A stretch of 64,000 nucleotides of DNA. Origin: Lentisphaerae bacterium ADurb.Bin082. GTDB taxonomy: Bacteria > Verrucomicrobiota > Lentisphaeria > Oligosphaerales > Oligosphaeraceae. The stretch is from contig MWEG01000084.1 in the NCBI GenBank assembly GCA_002070945.1, positions 1-64,000 on the forward strand. Direction: 5' to 3'. The notes under the pieces were generated by a model. It did no database searches. It saw only the letters and a program-made list of their open reading frames with translations, and was not told the origin of the DNA. The translations under genes and the position numbers were made by a program. The first letter of the stretch is position 1. Every line of letters begins with the position of its first letter. This document shows, piece after piece, positions 9,650 to 17,822 of the stretch.

Positions 9650-10438
9650 TCACAGCAATGGACGCAGGAAAGCAGCCGCCTCGCGCACGACATTTTCCAG
9701 CTCGCCTTCGGCTGGCATGGGTTCCAATTCGTTCACATAGCCATCAAAACCGACTTCGCGCAAGGCGTCAAAAAAGACGGCAAACGGCGTATGGCGATTT
9801 TCCGCGTACGGCACCCGCGTATACCTGACTTCGCGACCGTCACACAGCTTGAGCGCATTGGCGCCGTCCGGACTCACCACCAGCGTCTGCACATGCACGC
9901 CGACAATGCCGCCGTGCAGAGGCTCAAACATATCCCGGCTGAACGGCAATCCAGCCAGCGCCAAATTCGCCGGTTCAGGCACCAGGCCAAAGTTCGGTTC
10001 GTTGATTTCGGCCAGCACCTTGGCAGCCCCATCAATCGTCTCAAACGGACTATTAGTATGCATCTGATAATGAATCCGCAACCCTAATGGCGTCACCAGC
10101 TGCGCAGCCCGCTTCAATACAGGCGGCTGCGCTCCCATCCGTATGCTGAACGCGCCCAAATCCGCCAATTTGGCCGCAAACTCGACAAAGCGCGCCTCTT
10201 CGGCCGCGTCTGCCAGTTTGCCATGATACTGGCCAGCAAACACGGCGATCCCCGTGGATTGCAACACAGACTTCAATTCGGCAAACACAGCCGACGGCGT
10301 GTCAGGATTGACCTGCGACCCGCGCAAATCTACAGCGTCATAACCATAACGAGCTGCCAAACGGATAAAATCCGTCACTGGCATCGCTGACTGCGTGCTG
10401 CTCTTCTCAACCAACCTACCAGATAATGACAATTTCAT
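9650..10438 (-). CDS. Sugar phosphate isomerase/epimerase-like TIM-barrel protein
   Basis: A 262-residue protein of the xylose-isomerase-like (AP endonuclease 2) TIM-barrel superfamily. Barrel-type segments are visible: YGYDAVDLRG near the N-terminus, LRIHYQMHTNSPF in the middle, GLVPEPANLAL, GIVGVHVQT and FDGYVNELEPMP toward the end. The acidic and histidine residues in these segments are typical metal ligands of the fold. The start has AAAGGAG 6-7 bases upstream. The substrate cannot be read from the sequence. It is the first gene of a unit with cysK; the functional link between them is not obvious. Confidence 0.75.
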   Translation of the reverse strand: MKLSLSGRLVEKSSTQSAMPVTDFIRLAARYGYDAVDLRGSQVNPDTPSAVFAELKSVLQSTGIAVFAGQYHGKLADAAEEARFVEFAAKLADLGAFSIRMGAQPPVLKRAAQLVTPLGLRIHYQMHTNSPFETIDGAAKVLAEINEPNFGLVPEPANLALAGLPFSRDMFEPLHGGIVGVHVQTLVVSPDGANALKLCDGREVRYTRVPYAENRHTPFAVFFDALREVGFDGYVNELEPMPAEGELENVVREAAAFLRPLL

Positions 10439-10524
10439 GCCGCACTCCTTTCTGCCTGCTCCATTAACGTTAATTCAAGGCGGTTCAAATCGTATAAGCA
10501 TTAAAAAACAAGGTTATGTACACT

Positions 10525-10552
10525 ATTGTAACATGATGCCTAGTCTTTTCAA
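10525..10552 (-). promoter_or_regulatory. Sigma70-type promoter for the isomerase-cysK unit
   Basis: On the minus strand TTGAAA (10547-10552), a 16-bp spacer and TACAAT (10525-10530) lie about 87 bp upstream of the start at 10438. Confidence 0.65.
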
Positions 10553-10633
10553 GGCGATGTTCAAAAAATTACGCAATCAGTCAGCGATTGATATTCGGAA
10601 TTCCGGCAAGCTACGGTGCCAGGCGCCCCTAAC

Positions 10634-10654
10634 GAATTATGAATTATGAATTAT
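10634..10654. repeat. Heptamer array GAATTAT x3
   Basis: Three perfect tandem copies. They directly follow GGTGCCAGGCGCC (10608-10628 region), which resembles the inner part of the 42-bp dispersed repeat. Confidence 0.8.
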
Positions 10655-10667
10655 GAAATACGCCTTA

Positions 10668-10702
10668 GCATTCAGCATTCAGCATTCAGCATTCAGCATT
10701 CA
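10668..10702. repeat. Heptamer array GCATTCA x5
   Basis: Five perfect tandem copies. The array contains the stop codon (10686-10688) and last codons of the minus-strand acyltransferase gene. Confidence 0.85.
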
Positions 10703-11402
10703 TTCTCACGCCACTATCGTCTGTGATGGCTAATAGCGCTTGGCGGATTTTCTCCACCCCGGTTTCTCGCGTCTCCCCGTCATCCAGGAAAAAAGGTTTA
10801 CCGATTTTGAATGTGACTTTAGAGAACGGCTTAGGAATCTGCGTTCCATCCCAGCTTTTCAACTGCCAGCAGTTCTCCGCGTTGACTGCTGCTGGCAGCA
10901 CCGCGACCTTTCCCAGGGACGCCAAGGCGACTACCCCGGGATGCACCGTGTAGCGCGGCCCGCGGGGGCCATCGACAGTCACGACGATCATCTGCCCGTC
11001 CTTCAGCTTCTGCAGCATCGTCCGTGTCGCGTGCATGCCGCCTCGGCTTGAAGACCCTCGCACCACATCAATGCGGAAGAAACGTATCAACGTCGAGATG
11101 TATTCACCGTCTCGGGAGGCGCTGATCAGAACCGTGACCTGCTTCAACAACGTCTTCGGCGCCACGGTCGCCAGGAAGACAAACCGGTTGTGCCAGACCG
11201 GCATCACCACTGGCCAGGGCGTTCGGCTCTGCAACCAACCGTCAGGGTCATCATAGCGCACCCGGAACGTCCACCCATACAAACCGACCAGCCGAGCCAG
11301 CAGCCAGCCCAGCCAGGCTGGCATGCGCCGCTTGTTCTTTAAAGTGAACAACCGCCGCCGGCGCTTGGGCGGCGTCCGCTCTGCCGATTCCTCATGACCC
11401 AT
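10686..11402 (-). CDS. DUF374 / lysophospholipid acyltransferase-like protein
   Basis: A 238-residue protein. The start is taken at the ATG at 11402 (MGHEESAERT); the frame extends to 11501 but that extension has no homology-like features. Family-typical segments are visible: VVMPVWHNRFVFLA (HN-type motif of this group), SRDGEYIS, VRGSSSRGGMHA and VTVDGPRGPRY. DUF374 proteins are LPLAT-like and are thought to acylate lipid A or phospholipid precursors at the inner membrane. The N-terminus is rich in Arg/Lys. The last residues, MNAEC, and the stop are encoded by a GCATTCA heptamer array, so the original C-terminus may have been lost. It is divergent from galU with a 178-bp gap. Confidence 0.8.
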   Translation of the reverse strand: MGHEESAERTPPKRRRRLFTLKNKRRMPAWLGWLLARLVGLYGWTFRVRYDDPDGWLQSRTPWPVVMPVWHNRFVFLATVAPKTLLKQVTVLISASRDGEYISTLIRFFRIDVVRGSSSRGGMHATRTMLQKLKDGQMIVVTVDGPRGPRYTVHPGVVALASLGKVAVLPAAVNAENCWQLKSWDGTQIPKPFSKVTFKIGKPFFLDDGETRETGVEKIRQALLAITDDSGVRMNAEC

Positions 11403-11456
11403 GACTGTCCCCGCACCTGAACGTGCGCCACAAAAACCAAGAATGCCGTCGCCGAG

Positions 11457-11485
11457 TTGCATAGACGTGCTTGATGTGGTAAAAT
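11457..11485 (+). promoter_or_regulatory. Sigma70-type promoter for galU
   Basis: TTGCAT (11457-11462), a 17-bp spacer and TAAAAT (11480-11485) lie 96 bp upstream of the galU start. Confidence 0.6.
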
Positions 11486-11580
11486 ATCCCCTCGACCACA
11501 ACTTCTCAACCCAGACGGCCGCTTTTTGCCGACCTTCCGCACAGCCAAAACAGCAACATCACCAACGAGCAAGCCATACC

Positions 11581-12489
11581 ATGACGACCACCTCTAAAGT
11601 CCGCAAAGCAGTCATCCCCGCCGCCGGAATCGGCACTAGGATGTTCCCGGCCACCAAGGCCATAAAAAAAGAAATGTTCCCTATCGTCACCCCGGACGGC
11701 GTCTGTAAGCCACTTATCCACAACATCGTCGAGGAGGCCGCAGCCGCTGGTGCCGAGGCCTTCGCCATCATCGTCCGCCCCGGCGATGAGACAATCTTCA
11801 GCGCCTATTTTTCCGAGACTGCTCCGGACTATTTTGACCGCCTTGGCGCTGCTGCCCGGCAGCAGGCTGAGCGCATCGCCGATTTGGCTAAGCGCATCAC
11901 CTACATCCGCCAAGAGCAGCAGTTGGGCTTTGGGCACGCCCTCCATACGACCCGCGATTGGGTCGGCGACGACCCGTTCCTGCTCCTGGTCGGGGATCAC
12001 ATCTATTTCTCCTACGCAGCCAAGCCGACCGCTGCCCAACTGACCGAATGTTTCAGCAGCAACGATGGCTCCAGCGTCATCAGCCTCTACCAGGCTCCTG
12101 GCAAAGACGTCCACCACTATGGCACTGTTTGCGGCACCTGGCTTCCTGGCAGCACGACTACCCTCCGCCTCAGCCGCTTCGTTGAAAAGCCAAGCCTTGA
12201 CTTTGCTCGCCAGCACCTGGCCATGCCGGGCCTGCCGGAGGACACCTTCCTGTGCGTCTATGGCCAATACGTCCTCACCCCTGGCATCTTCCCGATTCTC
12301 GGCGAACACATTGCCAAGGGCAACCGCCAAAAAGGCGAAATCCAGCTTACCCCTGCCCTTGAGGAACTACGCCAACAGCAGGGCATGCTCGGCCACATCG
12401 TCGAAGGCGAACATTACGACACGGGCCAGCCCTTTGCCTACGTCGAAAGCATGGCCGCGTATGCTTTCAGTTCCCGGAAACATGCTTGA
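11581..12489 (+). CDS. galU: UTP-glucose-1-phosphate uridylyltransferase family protein
   Basis: A 302-residue nucleotidyltransferase expected to make UDP-glucose from UTP and glucose-1-phosphate for envelope polysaccharide synthesis. The N-terminal signature AAGIGTRMFPATKAIKKEM is the nucleotide-binding loop of GalU proteins. GFGHAL, LLLVGDHIYFS and FVEKP follow in the usual order. The frame is open back to 11401, but homology begins at 11581. The DHIY in place of the usual DD-type motif and the shortened N-terminus are lineage features rather than damage. A different NTP or sugar preference cannot be excluded. Confidence 0.85.
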   Translation: MTTTSKVRKAVIPAAGIGTRMFPATKAIKKEMFPIVTPDGVCKPLIHNIVEEAAAAGAEAFAIIVRPGDETIFSAYFSETAPDYFDRLGAAARQQAERIADLAKRITYIRQEQQLGFGHALHTTRDWVGDDPFLLLVGDHIYFSYAAKPTAAQLTECFSSNDGSSVISLYQAPGKDVHHYGTVCGTWLPGSTTTLRLSRFVEKPSLDFARQHLAMPGLPEDTFLCVYGQYVLTPGIFPILGEHIAKGNRQKGEIQLTPALEELRQQQGMLGHIVEGEHYDTGQPFAYVESMAAYAFSSRKHA

Positions 12490-12625
12490 TAATGACTTGC
12501 AGCACCTGTTTATGATTCTTTCCATTAGGAAATTGCAATCCGCCGGTGCCACCCTAACTTAATAATTCAGAAGGACACGCTTTCCGTCATCGCCCTGAAA
12601 TCAGCTCCAGCCCTCTCCGCTGCTC

Positions 12626-13750
12626 ATGGATCACCGCACAGCCCTGCTCATCCTGAACATGCTGCCCGGCATTGGCCCTGGCCGCAAGCGCCAGCTAGTC
12701 GACTACTTCGGCTCCGCCAAAAACGCCTTAGTCGCTTCCGAGCAGGCATTGCGCCAGGTGCCCGGTATTGGCCAGCGCCTGGCGCCTATCCTACATGAAT
12801 GGGAAAAGCATTGCGATCCGGCGGCTGAAATCAACCTCGCCCGCCAGGCTGGAGTCACCATCATCACCGAGGACGACGACGTCTATCCCCCGCTTCTCCG
12901 TGAAATTCACGACCCGCCCATCTGCCTGTATGTCAGCGGCCACCTTGACGTCTTGAAGCATTCGGCTGGCGCCATCGCCATTGTCGGCACCAGGCACACA
13001 TCTTACTATGGCATTCGCATGGCCGACCTGCTGGCCGCCAGCGCTGCCCAGGCCGGGTGGCCTGTAGTCTCTGGCCTGGCGCGGGGCATTGACACTGCGG
13101 CGCACGAGGCTACTCTCCGCGCCGGCGGCCAAACCATCGCCGTCATCGGCAGCGGCCTGGCTCACCTCTATCCCAAGGAAAACACTGGGCTGGCCATCCG
13201 CATCGCTGAACAAAACGGCGCTGTCATCTCGGAATTCCCCATGCTCTACCGCCCTGACCGCCGCAGCTTTCCCATGCGCAACCGCATTATCTCCGGCATC
13301 ACCCGCGGCACCATCGTCGTCGAAGCCGGCATCCAATCCGGCAGCCTGATCACAGCTGCCCAGGCCATTGACCAGAACCGCAATGTCTACGCAGTCCCCG
13401 GACTGGCTGACACACCCCATGCCCGCGGTTGCCACGCCCTCATCAAGGACGGCGCCAAACTCATCGAAAACTTCCAAGACGTCATTGACGACTTCAATCT
13501 CCTGCCCCTGGAACAAACAGCGGCCGCCGAAACCGCCGCCTCGGACAAAACCAGGCCGCCAGCCTCCGAAATACACTTGCAGGGACTCGAACTCAAAATC
13601 TGGCGTTTAGTGCAAAACGGCGAAGCCTATATCGACGACGTCATCGCCATGGCTGACGAGGAAACCTCCAGCGTCCTGGCCGCCATCCTCACCCTCGAAC
13701 TGAAGCGGCTCGTCAAACAACTTCCAGGAAAAAGAATAGCCCCCCTCTGA
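12626..13750 (+). CDS. dprA: DNA-processing protein DprA
   Basis: A 374-residue protein that in other bacteria binds incoming single-stranded DNA and loads RecA during transformation. It has an N-terminal helix-hairpin-helix region (LPGIGPGRK and VPGIGQRL), a Rossmann-like core (about 105-285) with AIVGTRHTSYYG, SGLARGIDTAAHE, GSGLAHLYPKEN, SEFP, RRSFPMRNRIISG and EAGIQSGSLITA, and a C-terminal winged-helix domain (about 315-370). Length and order are standard. It lies 118 bp upstream of topA on the same strand, an arrangement common in bacteria. Confidence 0.95.
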   Translation: MDHRTALLILNMLPGIGPGRKRQLVDYFGSAKNALVASEQALRQVPGIGQRLAPILHEWEKHCDPAAEINLARQAGVTIITEDDDVYPPLLREIHDPPICLYVSGHLDVLKHSAGAIAIVGTRHTSYYGIRMADLLAASAAQAGWPVVSGLARGIDTAAHEATLRAGGQTIAVIGSGLAHLYPKENTGLAIRIAEQNGAVISEFPMLYRPDRRSFPMRNRIISGITRGTIVVEAGIQSGSLITAAQAIDQNRNVYAVPGLADTPHARGCHALIKDGAKLIENFQDVIDDFNLLPLEQTAAAETAASDKTRPPASEIHLQGLELKIWRLVQNGEAYIDDVIAMADEETSSVLAAILTLELKRLVKQLPGKRIAPL

Positions 13751-13868
13751 TTTTTGGTGTATATTATTCCTTCTGTTTCCCTACCGGAACGACCACAATC
13801 GACGGACACTTCCGAAACGGCCTTAGCCAATGCCAGAGCCGTTCTTCAACAAAAGGTTATAAAGCATT

Positions 13869-16661
13869 ATGAGCAAGAAACTCGTCGTGGTGGAATCCCC
13901 CACCAAAGCCAGAACCATCGGGCGCTTCCTAGGTCCCGGCGTCCAGGTGCAGGCTTCCATGGGACACGTCCGCGACCTCCCGGAGAAAAGCCTCGGCGTT
14001 GATGTCAGCAACGACTTTGCCCCGAGTTACGAATTGACGCCCAGCGGCCGCAAAATCGTGCGCACTTTGCGCCAGGCCGCTGCCAGTGCTGACGACATTT
14101 ACCTGGCCACTGACCATGACCGCGAAGGCGAGGCCATTGCCTGGCACCTGCAAGAAATCCTCCAGGATGCAGGCAAAGCCAATTTTCACCGCATCACCTT
14201 CCATGAAATCACCCGGAACGCCATCCAGAAGTCATTTGCCAACCCCGGCGTCATCGCCGAGGACTTAGTCGCCGCCCAGCAGGCTCGGCGCGTCCTTGAC
14301 CGTTTAGTCGGATACCAGGTGAGTCCCCTGCTCTGGCGGCACGTCAAAAAAGGCACCAGCGCAGGCCGCGTCCAGTCCGTCGCTCTCCGCATCGTCGTAG
14401 AGCGCGAACGCGAAATCCTCGCCTTTGAGCCGCAGGAATACTGGAATCTCGACGCCTGGTTTGAAAGCCGCGAGCAGAAAGCCAAGTTAAAAACCAGGCT
14501 GGCTCGCATCAACGACGCCAAAGTCATGGTGAGCAACGGTGCTGACGCCGAGCGACTGGCTGACGCTTTGCAATCTTCCCAGGTGTCCCACCAGGTAGCC
14601 AAGGTACAAAGCACCCCGCGCCGCAAAAATGCGCCGCCCCCCTTCATCACCAGCACCTTGCAGCAAGCCGCTGGCAGCGCCCTCAAGATGGGCGCTGCCC
14701 AGACCATGCGGGTTGCCCAGCAATTGTACGAGGGCATTGAGCTGGGCAGCGGCGGCCCGGTCGGCCTCATCACCTATATGCGTACCGACTCGGTCAACGT
14801 CGCCCGCGAAGCCCAGACCCAGGCTCTCGACTTCATCGCCAAGCACTATGGCAAGGAATATGCCCCAGCCAAACCGAATGTCTATCGCTCACGCAAATCC
14901 GCGCAGGAAGCACACGAAGCCATCCGGCCGACCGACGTCAACCACACCCCTGACAGCGTAGCGCCCTATCTCACCCCGCAGCAAGCAAAAATCTACCGCA
15001 TTATCTGGAACCGCTTCGTCGCCAGCCAGATGGTGCCGGCTCAGCAGCTCGACCACGTCATTGAAATCGAAAGCACTGGCGGCCCGCTGACCGCCATGAC
15101 GGCGGACAACCTGGTCCAGGACGACGCGCCAGCCAGCAAAAAGACCGCTGCCGCTGCTAAAGGCATCGCCTGTCTGTTCCACGCCACTGCCCGGGAGACC
15201 CTCTTCCCCGGCTACCTGGCCGTCTACAACATCAAAGAAGTCGGCGAAGAAGACGACCCGGATGAGAATGCCCGAGCCCTCCCTGACCTGAAGGTCGGGA
15301 TGCGTTGCGACCTGCTTGAGCTGACCAAGGAGCAATGCTTCACCAAGCCGCCCAGCCGCTATTCCGAAGCCGCCCTGGTCAAGGCCCTGGAGCAAAATGG
15401 CGTGGGCCGGCCGTCAACCTACGCTTCGATTGTCAACACCATCCAGGAACGCGATTATGTGACCAAGGACAAGGGCAGCCTCGTGCCTACTGAACTCGGC
15501 TTCTCCACCAATGACTTCCTCGTCCAGCACCTTCCGCATCTGTTCGACATCGGTTTCACGGCTCAGATGGAAGATGAACTTGACCAGATCGAGGAAGGCG
15601 ATCTCAACTGGGTCAGCATGATCACCGAATTCTACCAAAAGCTCCAGGACGCCCTGAGTGCCAATGCCAGCGCCAGCGCCAGCCAGGGCTGCACCCCGGA
15701 AAACCTGCAAGTCATCCTGGCCCTGTTCCCGGCTGACTTCCCCTTTGACCCGCCAGTCAAGCGGGGACGACGCACCTACGACGACGCTAAATTCATCGCC
15801 AGCATCACCGACCAAGCCGAGGCGGAAAAAAACCTCAGCGAGCGGCAATGGGCCGCCATCCTCAACCTGGTGGCCAAGTACGGCGCCAAATCTCCTGCCA
15901 TCATCGCTGCCATGGATGACATCGGCTTGGGCGACACCGTCCGCCAGTACATCGAAGAACAGGAAAAAGCCAGCCAGGAGGCGCCCCCACCCCCGCCGCC
16001 GCCGGAACAGCTGAAACTGCTGGAAGCCATGAGCAAGGTCGCCTGGAATGAACCTGTCAAACGCGGCAAACGCATTTTTGACGACGGCAAATTCTTCCGT
16101 TCCCTCCACAAGCAGGTCTTGGACGGCGTCACCTTGAGTCCGGCCCAAGTCACAGCCCTGCTCAAGCTGGCTTCCAAATACGCTGCTGTCATCCCTGACT
16201 ACCAGGAATTGACCCAGGCCCTAGGCGGCACCGAACCGGTGGCGACCGAAGACAACGCCGCCCCAACCACGACCTTATCCGAAGCCGAGCGCGAGAAAAT
16301 CGACGCGCTGGTCGCCATGGCCGCAGAAATCAAGACTTGGCAAACACCCAAGCCCGGCGGTCGACGGTCCTTTAACGACAAGGACTTTGTCAATTCCGTG
16401 ACCACCCAATACAAGCAGAAGGGCAGCCTCAGCGAGCGCCAGGTCGCCGCCCTCACTAAAGTCATCGCCAAGTATCCGGAGCAAATCGCGGATTATGCCA
16501 GCCGCGCCAAAATCGCAGGCATTGGCGAACCGCCGCCTCCCCCCAAGCTGCTCGATGAGAAATGCCCTCAATGCGGCGCTCCGCTCATTACCCGAACCTC
16601 TCGCGGAAAATCCTTCACTGGCTGTTCCGCTTTTCCCAAATGCCGCTATATTGCTAAATAA
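13869..16661 (+). CDS. topA: DNA topoisomerase I with unusual triple-repeat C-terminus
   Basis: A 930-residue type IA topoisomerase that relaxes negative supercoils. The TOPRIM domain at the start shows VVVESPTKA and ATDHDREGEA. The active-site tyrosine lies in GLITYMRTDS near residue 302, and SYTASIV-type segments appear as RPSTYASIV. The usual set of three or more zinc ribbons is replaced by three related units of about 65 residues at roughly 628-690, 720-787 and 820-884. Each has an aromatic-D-(D/x)-xF-xxS start and an LSxxQxxALxxLxxKY core. Proline-rich linkers separate them, and a single zinc ribbon (CPQC...C...C) sits at about 898-928. AAAGG lies 12 bases upstream of the ATG. Confidence 0.95.
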   Translation: MSKKLVVVESPTKARTIGRFLGPGVQVQASMGHVRDLPEKSLGVDVSNDFAPSYELTPSGRKIVRTLRQAAASADDIYLATDHDREGEAIAWHLQEILQDAGKANFHRITFHEITRNAIQKSFANPGVIAEDLVAAQQARRVLDRLVGYQVSPLLWRHVKKGTSAGRVQSVALRIVVEREREILAFEPQEYWNLDAWFESREQKAKLKTRLARINDAKVMVSNGADAERLADALQSSQVSHQVAKVQSTPRRKNAPPPFITSTLQQAAGSALKMGAAQTMRVAQQLYEGIELGSGGPVGLITYMRTDSVNVAREAQTQALDFIAKHYGKEYAPAKPNVYRSRKSAQEAHEAIRPTDVNHTPDSVAPYLTPQQAKIYRIIWNRFVASQMVPAQQLDHVIEIESTGGPLTAMTADNLVQDDAPASKKTAAAAKGIACLFHATARETLFPGYLAVYNIKEVGEEDDPDENARALPDLKVGMRCDLLELTKEQCFTKPPSRYSEAALVKALEQNGVGRPSTYASIVNTIQERDYVTKDKGSLVPTELGFSTNDFLVQHLPHLFDIGFTAQMEDELDQIEEGDLNWVSMITEFYQKLQDALSANASASASQGCTPENLQVILALFPADFPFDPPVKRGRRTYDDAKFIASITDQAEAEKNLSERQWAAILNLVAKYGAKSPAIIAAMDDIGLGDTVRQYIEEQEKASQEAPPPPPPPEQLKLLEAMSKVAWNEPVKRGKRIFDDGKFFRSLHKQVLDGVTLSPAQVTALLKLASKYAAVIPDYQELTQALGGTEPVATEDNAAPTTTLSEAEREKIDALVAMAAEIKTWQTPKPGGRRSFNDKDFVNSVTTQYKQKGSLSERQVAALTKVIAKYPEQIADYASRAKIAGIGEPPPPPKLLDEKCPQCGAPLITRTSRGKSFTGCSAFPKCRYIAK

Positions 16662-16847
16662 GCCCGCCGCGGCCATGACCAAACCGCAGCCGAGACGGTA
16701 CCGGCCGCCTTCTCCACATCCATCAACCTCCAGACAAGCCAGGCCCATCTCCTTGCCCCGGAGCGCGACGACACCCATCTCCATCCCCTGCCCCAACCGA
16801 GCGGCTGCCCAGTCAAACTCCCGGCAACCTGCCTGCACATTACCATC

Positions 16848-17720
16848 ATGAGCTTCTGCGATGTCTCCATTGTCATGCTCGCCCACAACGGCGTTGACTT
16901 CACCCGTCATGCCCTGACCAGCATTCTCCAGGCGAAAACCCTGCCCTGGGAAATCTTCCTGGTCGACAATGCTTCCGAAGACGACACCCCAAACCTGATT
17001 CGAGACTTCACGCCGCGACTGGAAAAAGCCGGCATTCGCGTACACACCTGGCGCAATGCCGAAAACCTCGGCTGCTCTCTCGCCCGCAACCAAGCCTGGG
17101 AAAAAGCCACCAGCAAATACACGGTGTTCATGGACAATGACGCGGTCGTCTGCACCAGCGACTGGCTGGTGCGCCTGATCACCATCTTTGATCAGCGCCC
17201 CAACCTGGGCATCCTTGGCCCGAAAATAATCTATCCCTACCGCCCCCACCCTATCCAGTGCGCTGGCGTCAGCATCAACCGCATGGGCCGCGTCGCCTTC
17301 CGAGGCCGCGGCGCCGAACGGCATGATCCGCGCTACCAGCAATTCTGGCTGACCTGGTCCCTGATCAGCGCCACCTGGCTGATGAAAACAGACTTGCGCG
17401 ACAGCGTCGGCATGCTCGACGAACTGTTCCACCCGGTCCAGTACGAAGACCTTGACCTCTGCATCAGAGCGCGGCTGGCCGGATTCGAGGTCGCCTATAC
17501 GCCCGAAGTCGAAATGTACCACTTCGAAGGCATCACTACTGCCTCCTTTGGCCAGGACGAATACAAAGTCAACATCGCTCGCAACTCCCTCAAATTCCGG
17601 GAACGCTACCACCAACTCTTCAAGACCTTCACCGAAGAACTGCCAGCCGAAGAATACCGCTGGCTGAAGCGACCGGAACTCGGACTCCGACCGGAACTGG
17701 ACCTGACCCAGACCGTATAA
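16848..17720 (+). CDS. Family 2 glycosyltransferase
   Basis: A 290-residue cytoplasmic GT-A glycosyltransferase. VSIVMLAHNGVDFTRHAL opens the fold, FLVDNASEDDT binds the nucleotide, FMDNDAVV supplies the metal-binding DxD-type motif, and YEDLDLCIRARLAGF is the catalytic ED segment. There is no membrane segment. Length is usual for rhamnosyl- and other surface-glycan transferases of GT2. It follows topA by 186 bp on the same strand. The sugar donor and acceptor are unknown, and no ribosome binding site stands out. Confidence 0.88.
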   Translation: MSFCDVSIVMLAHNGVDFTRHALTSILQAKTLPWEIFLVDNASEDDTPNLIRDFTPRLEKAGIRVHTWRNAENLGCSLARNQAWEKATSKYTVFMDNDAVVCTSDWLVRLITIFDQRPNLGILGPKIIYPYRPHPIQCAGVSINRMGRVAFRGRGAERHDPRYQQFWLTWSLISATWLMKTDLRDSVGMLDELFHPVQYEDLDLCIRARLAGFEVAYTPEVEMYHFEGITTASFGQDEYKVNIARNSLKFRERYHQLFKTFTEELPAEEYRWLKRPELGLRPELDLTQTV

Positions 17721-17822
17721 AGATAACGGACGGCGCCAACCAGCACGGAAATAATGGCCGCACCCGCTGGTGCGCCGTTGCGCTCGCGTCCTCATTTCGC
17801 CTTTTTTCCGGGAGATTTCACT

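Noticed and set aside
10480-10500. GGTTCAAATC resembling a tRNA T-loop
   Set aside because: No matching acceptor stem, anticodon arm or D-arm can be built around it.
11506-12330. Open frame of 274 codons on the minus strand
   Set aside because: Antisense to galU; no recognisable protein.
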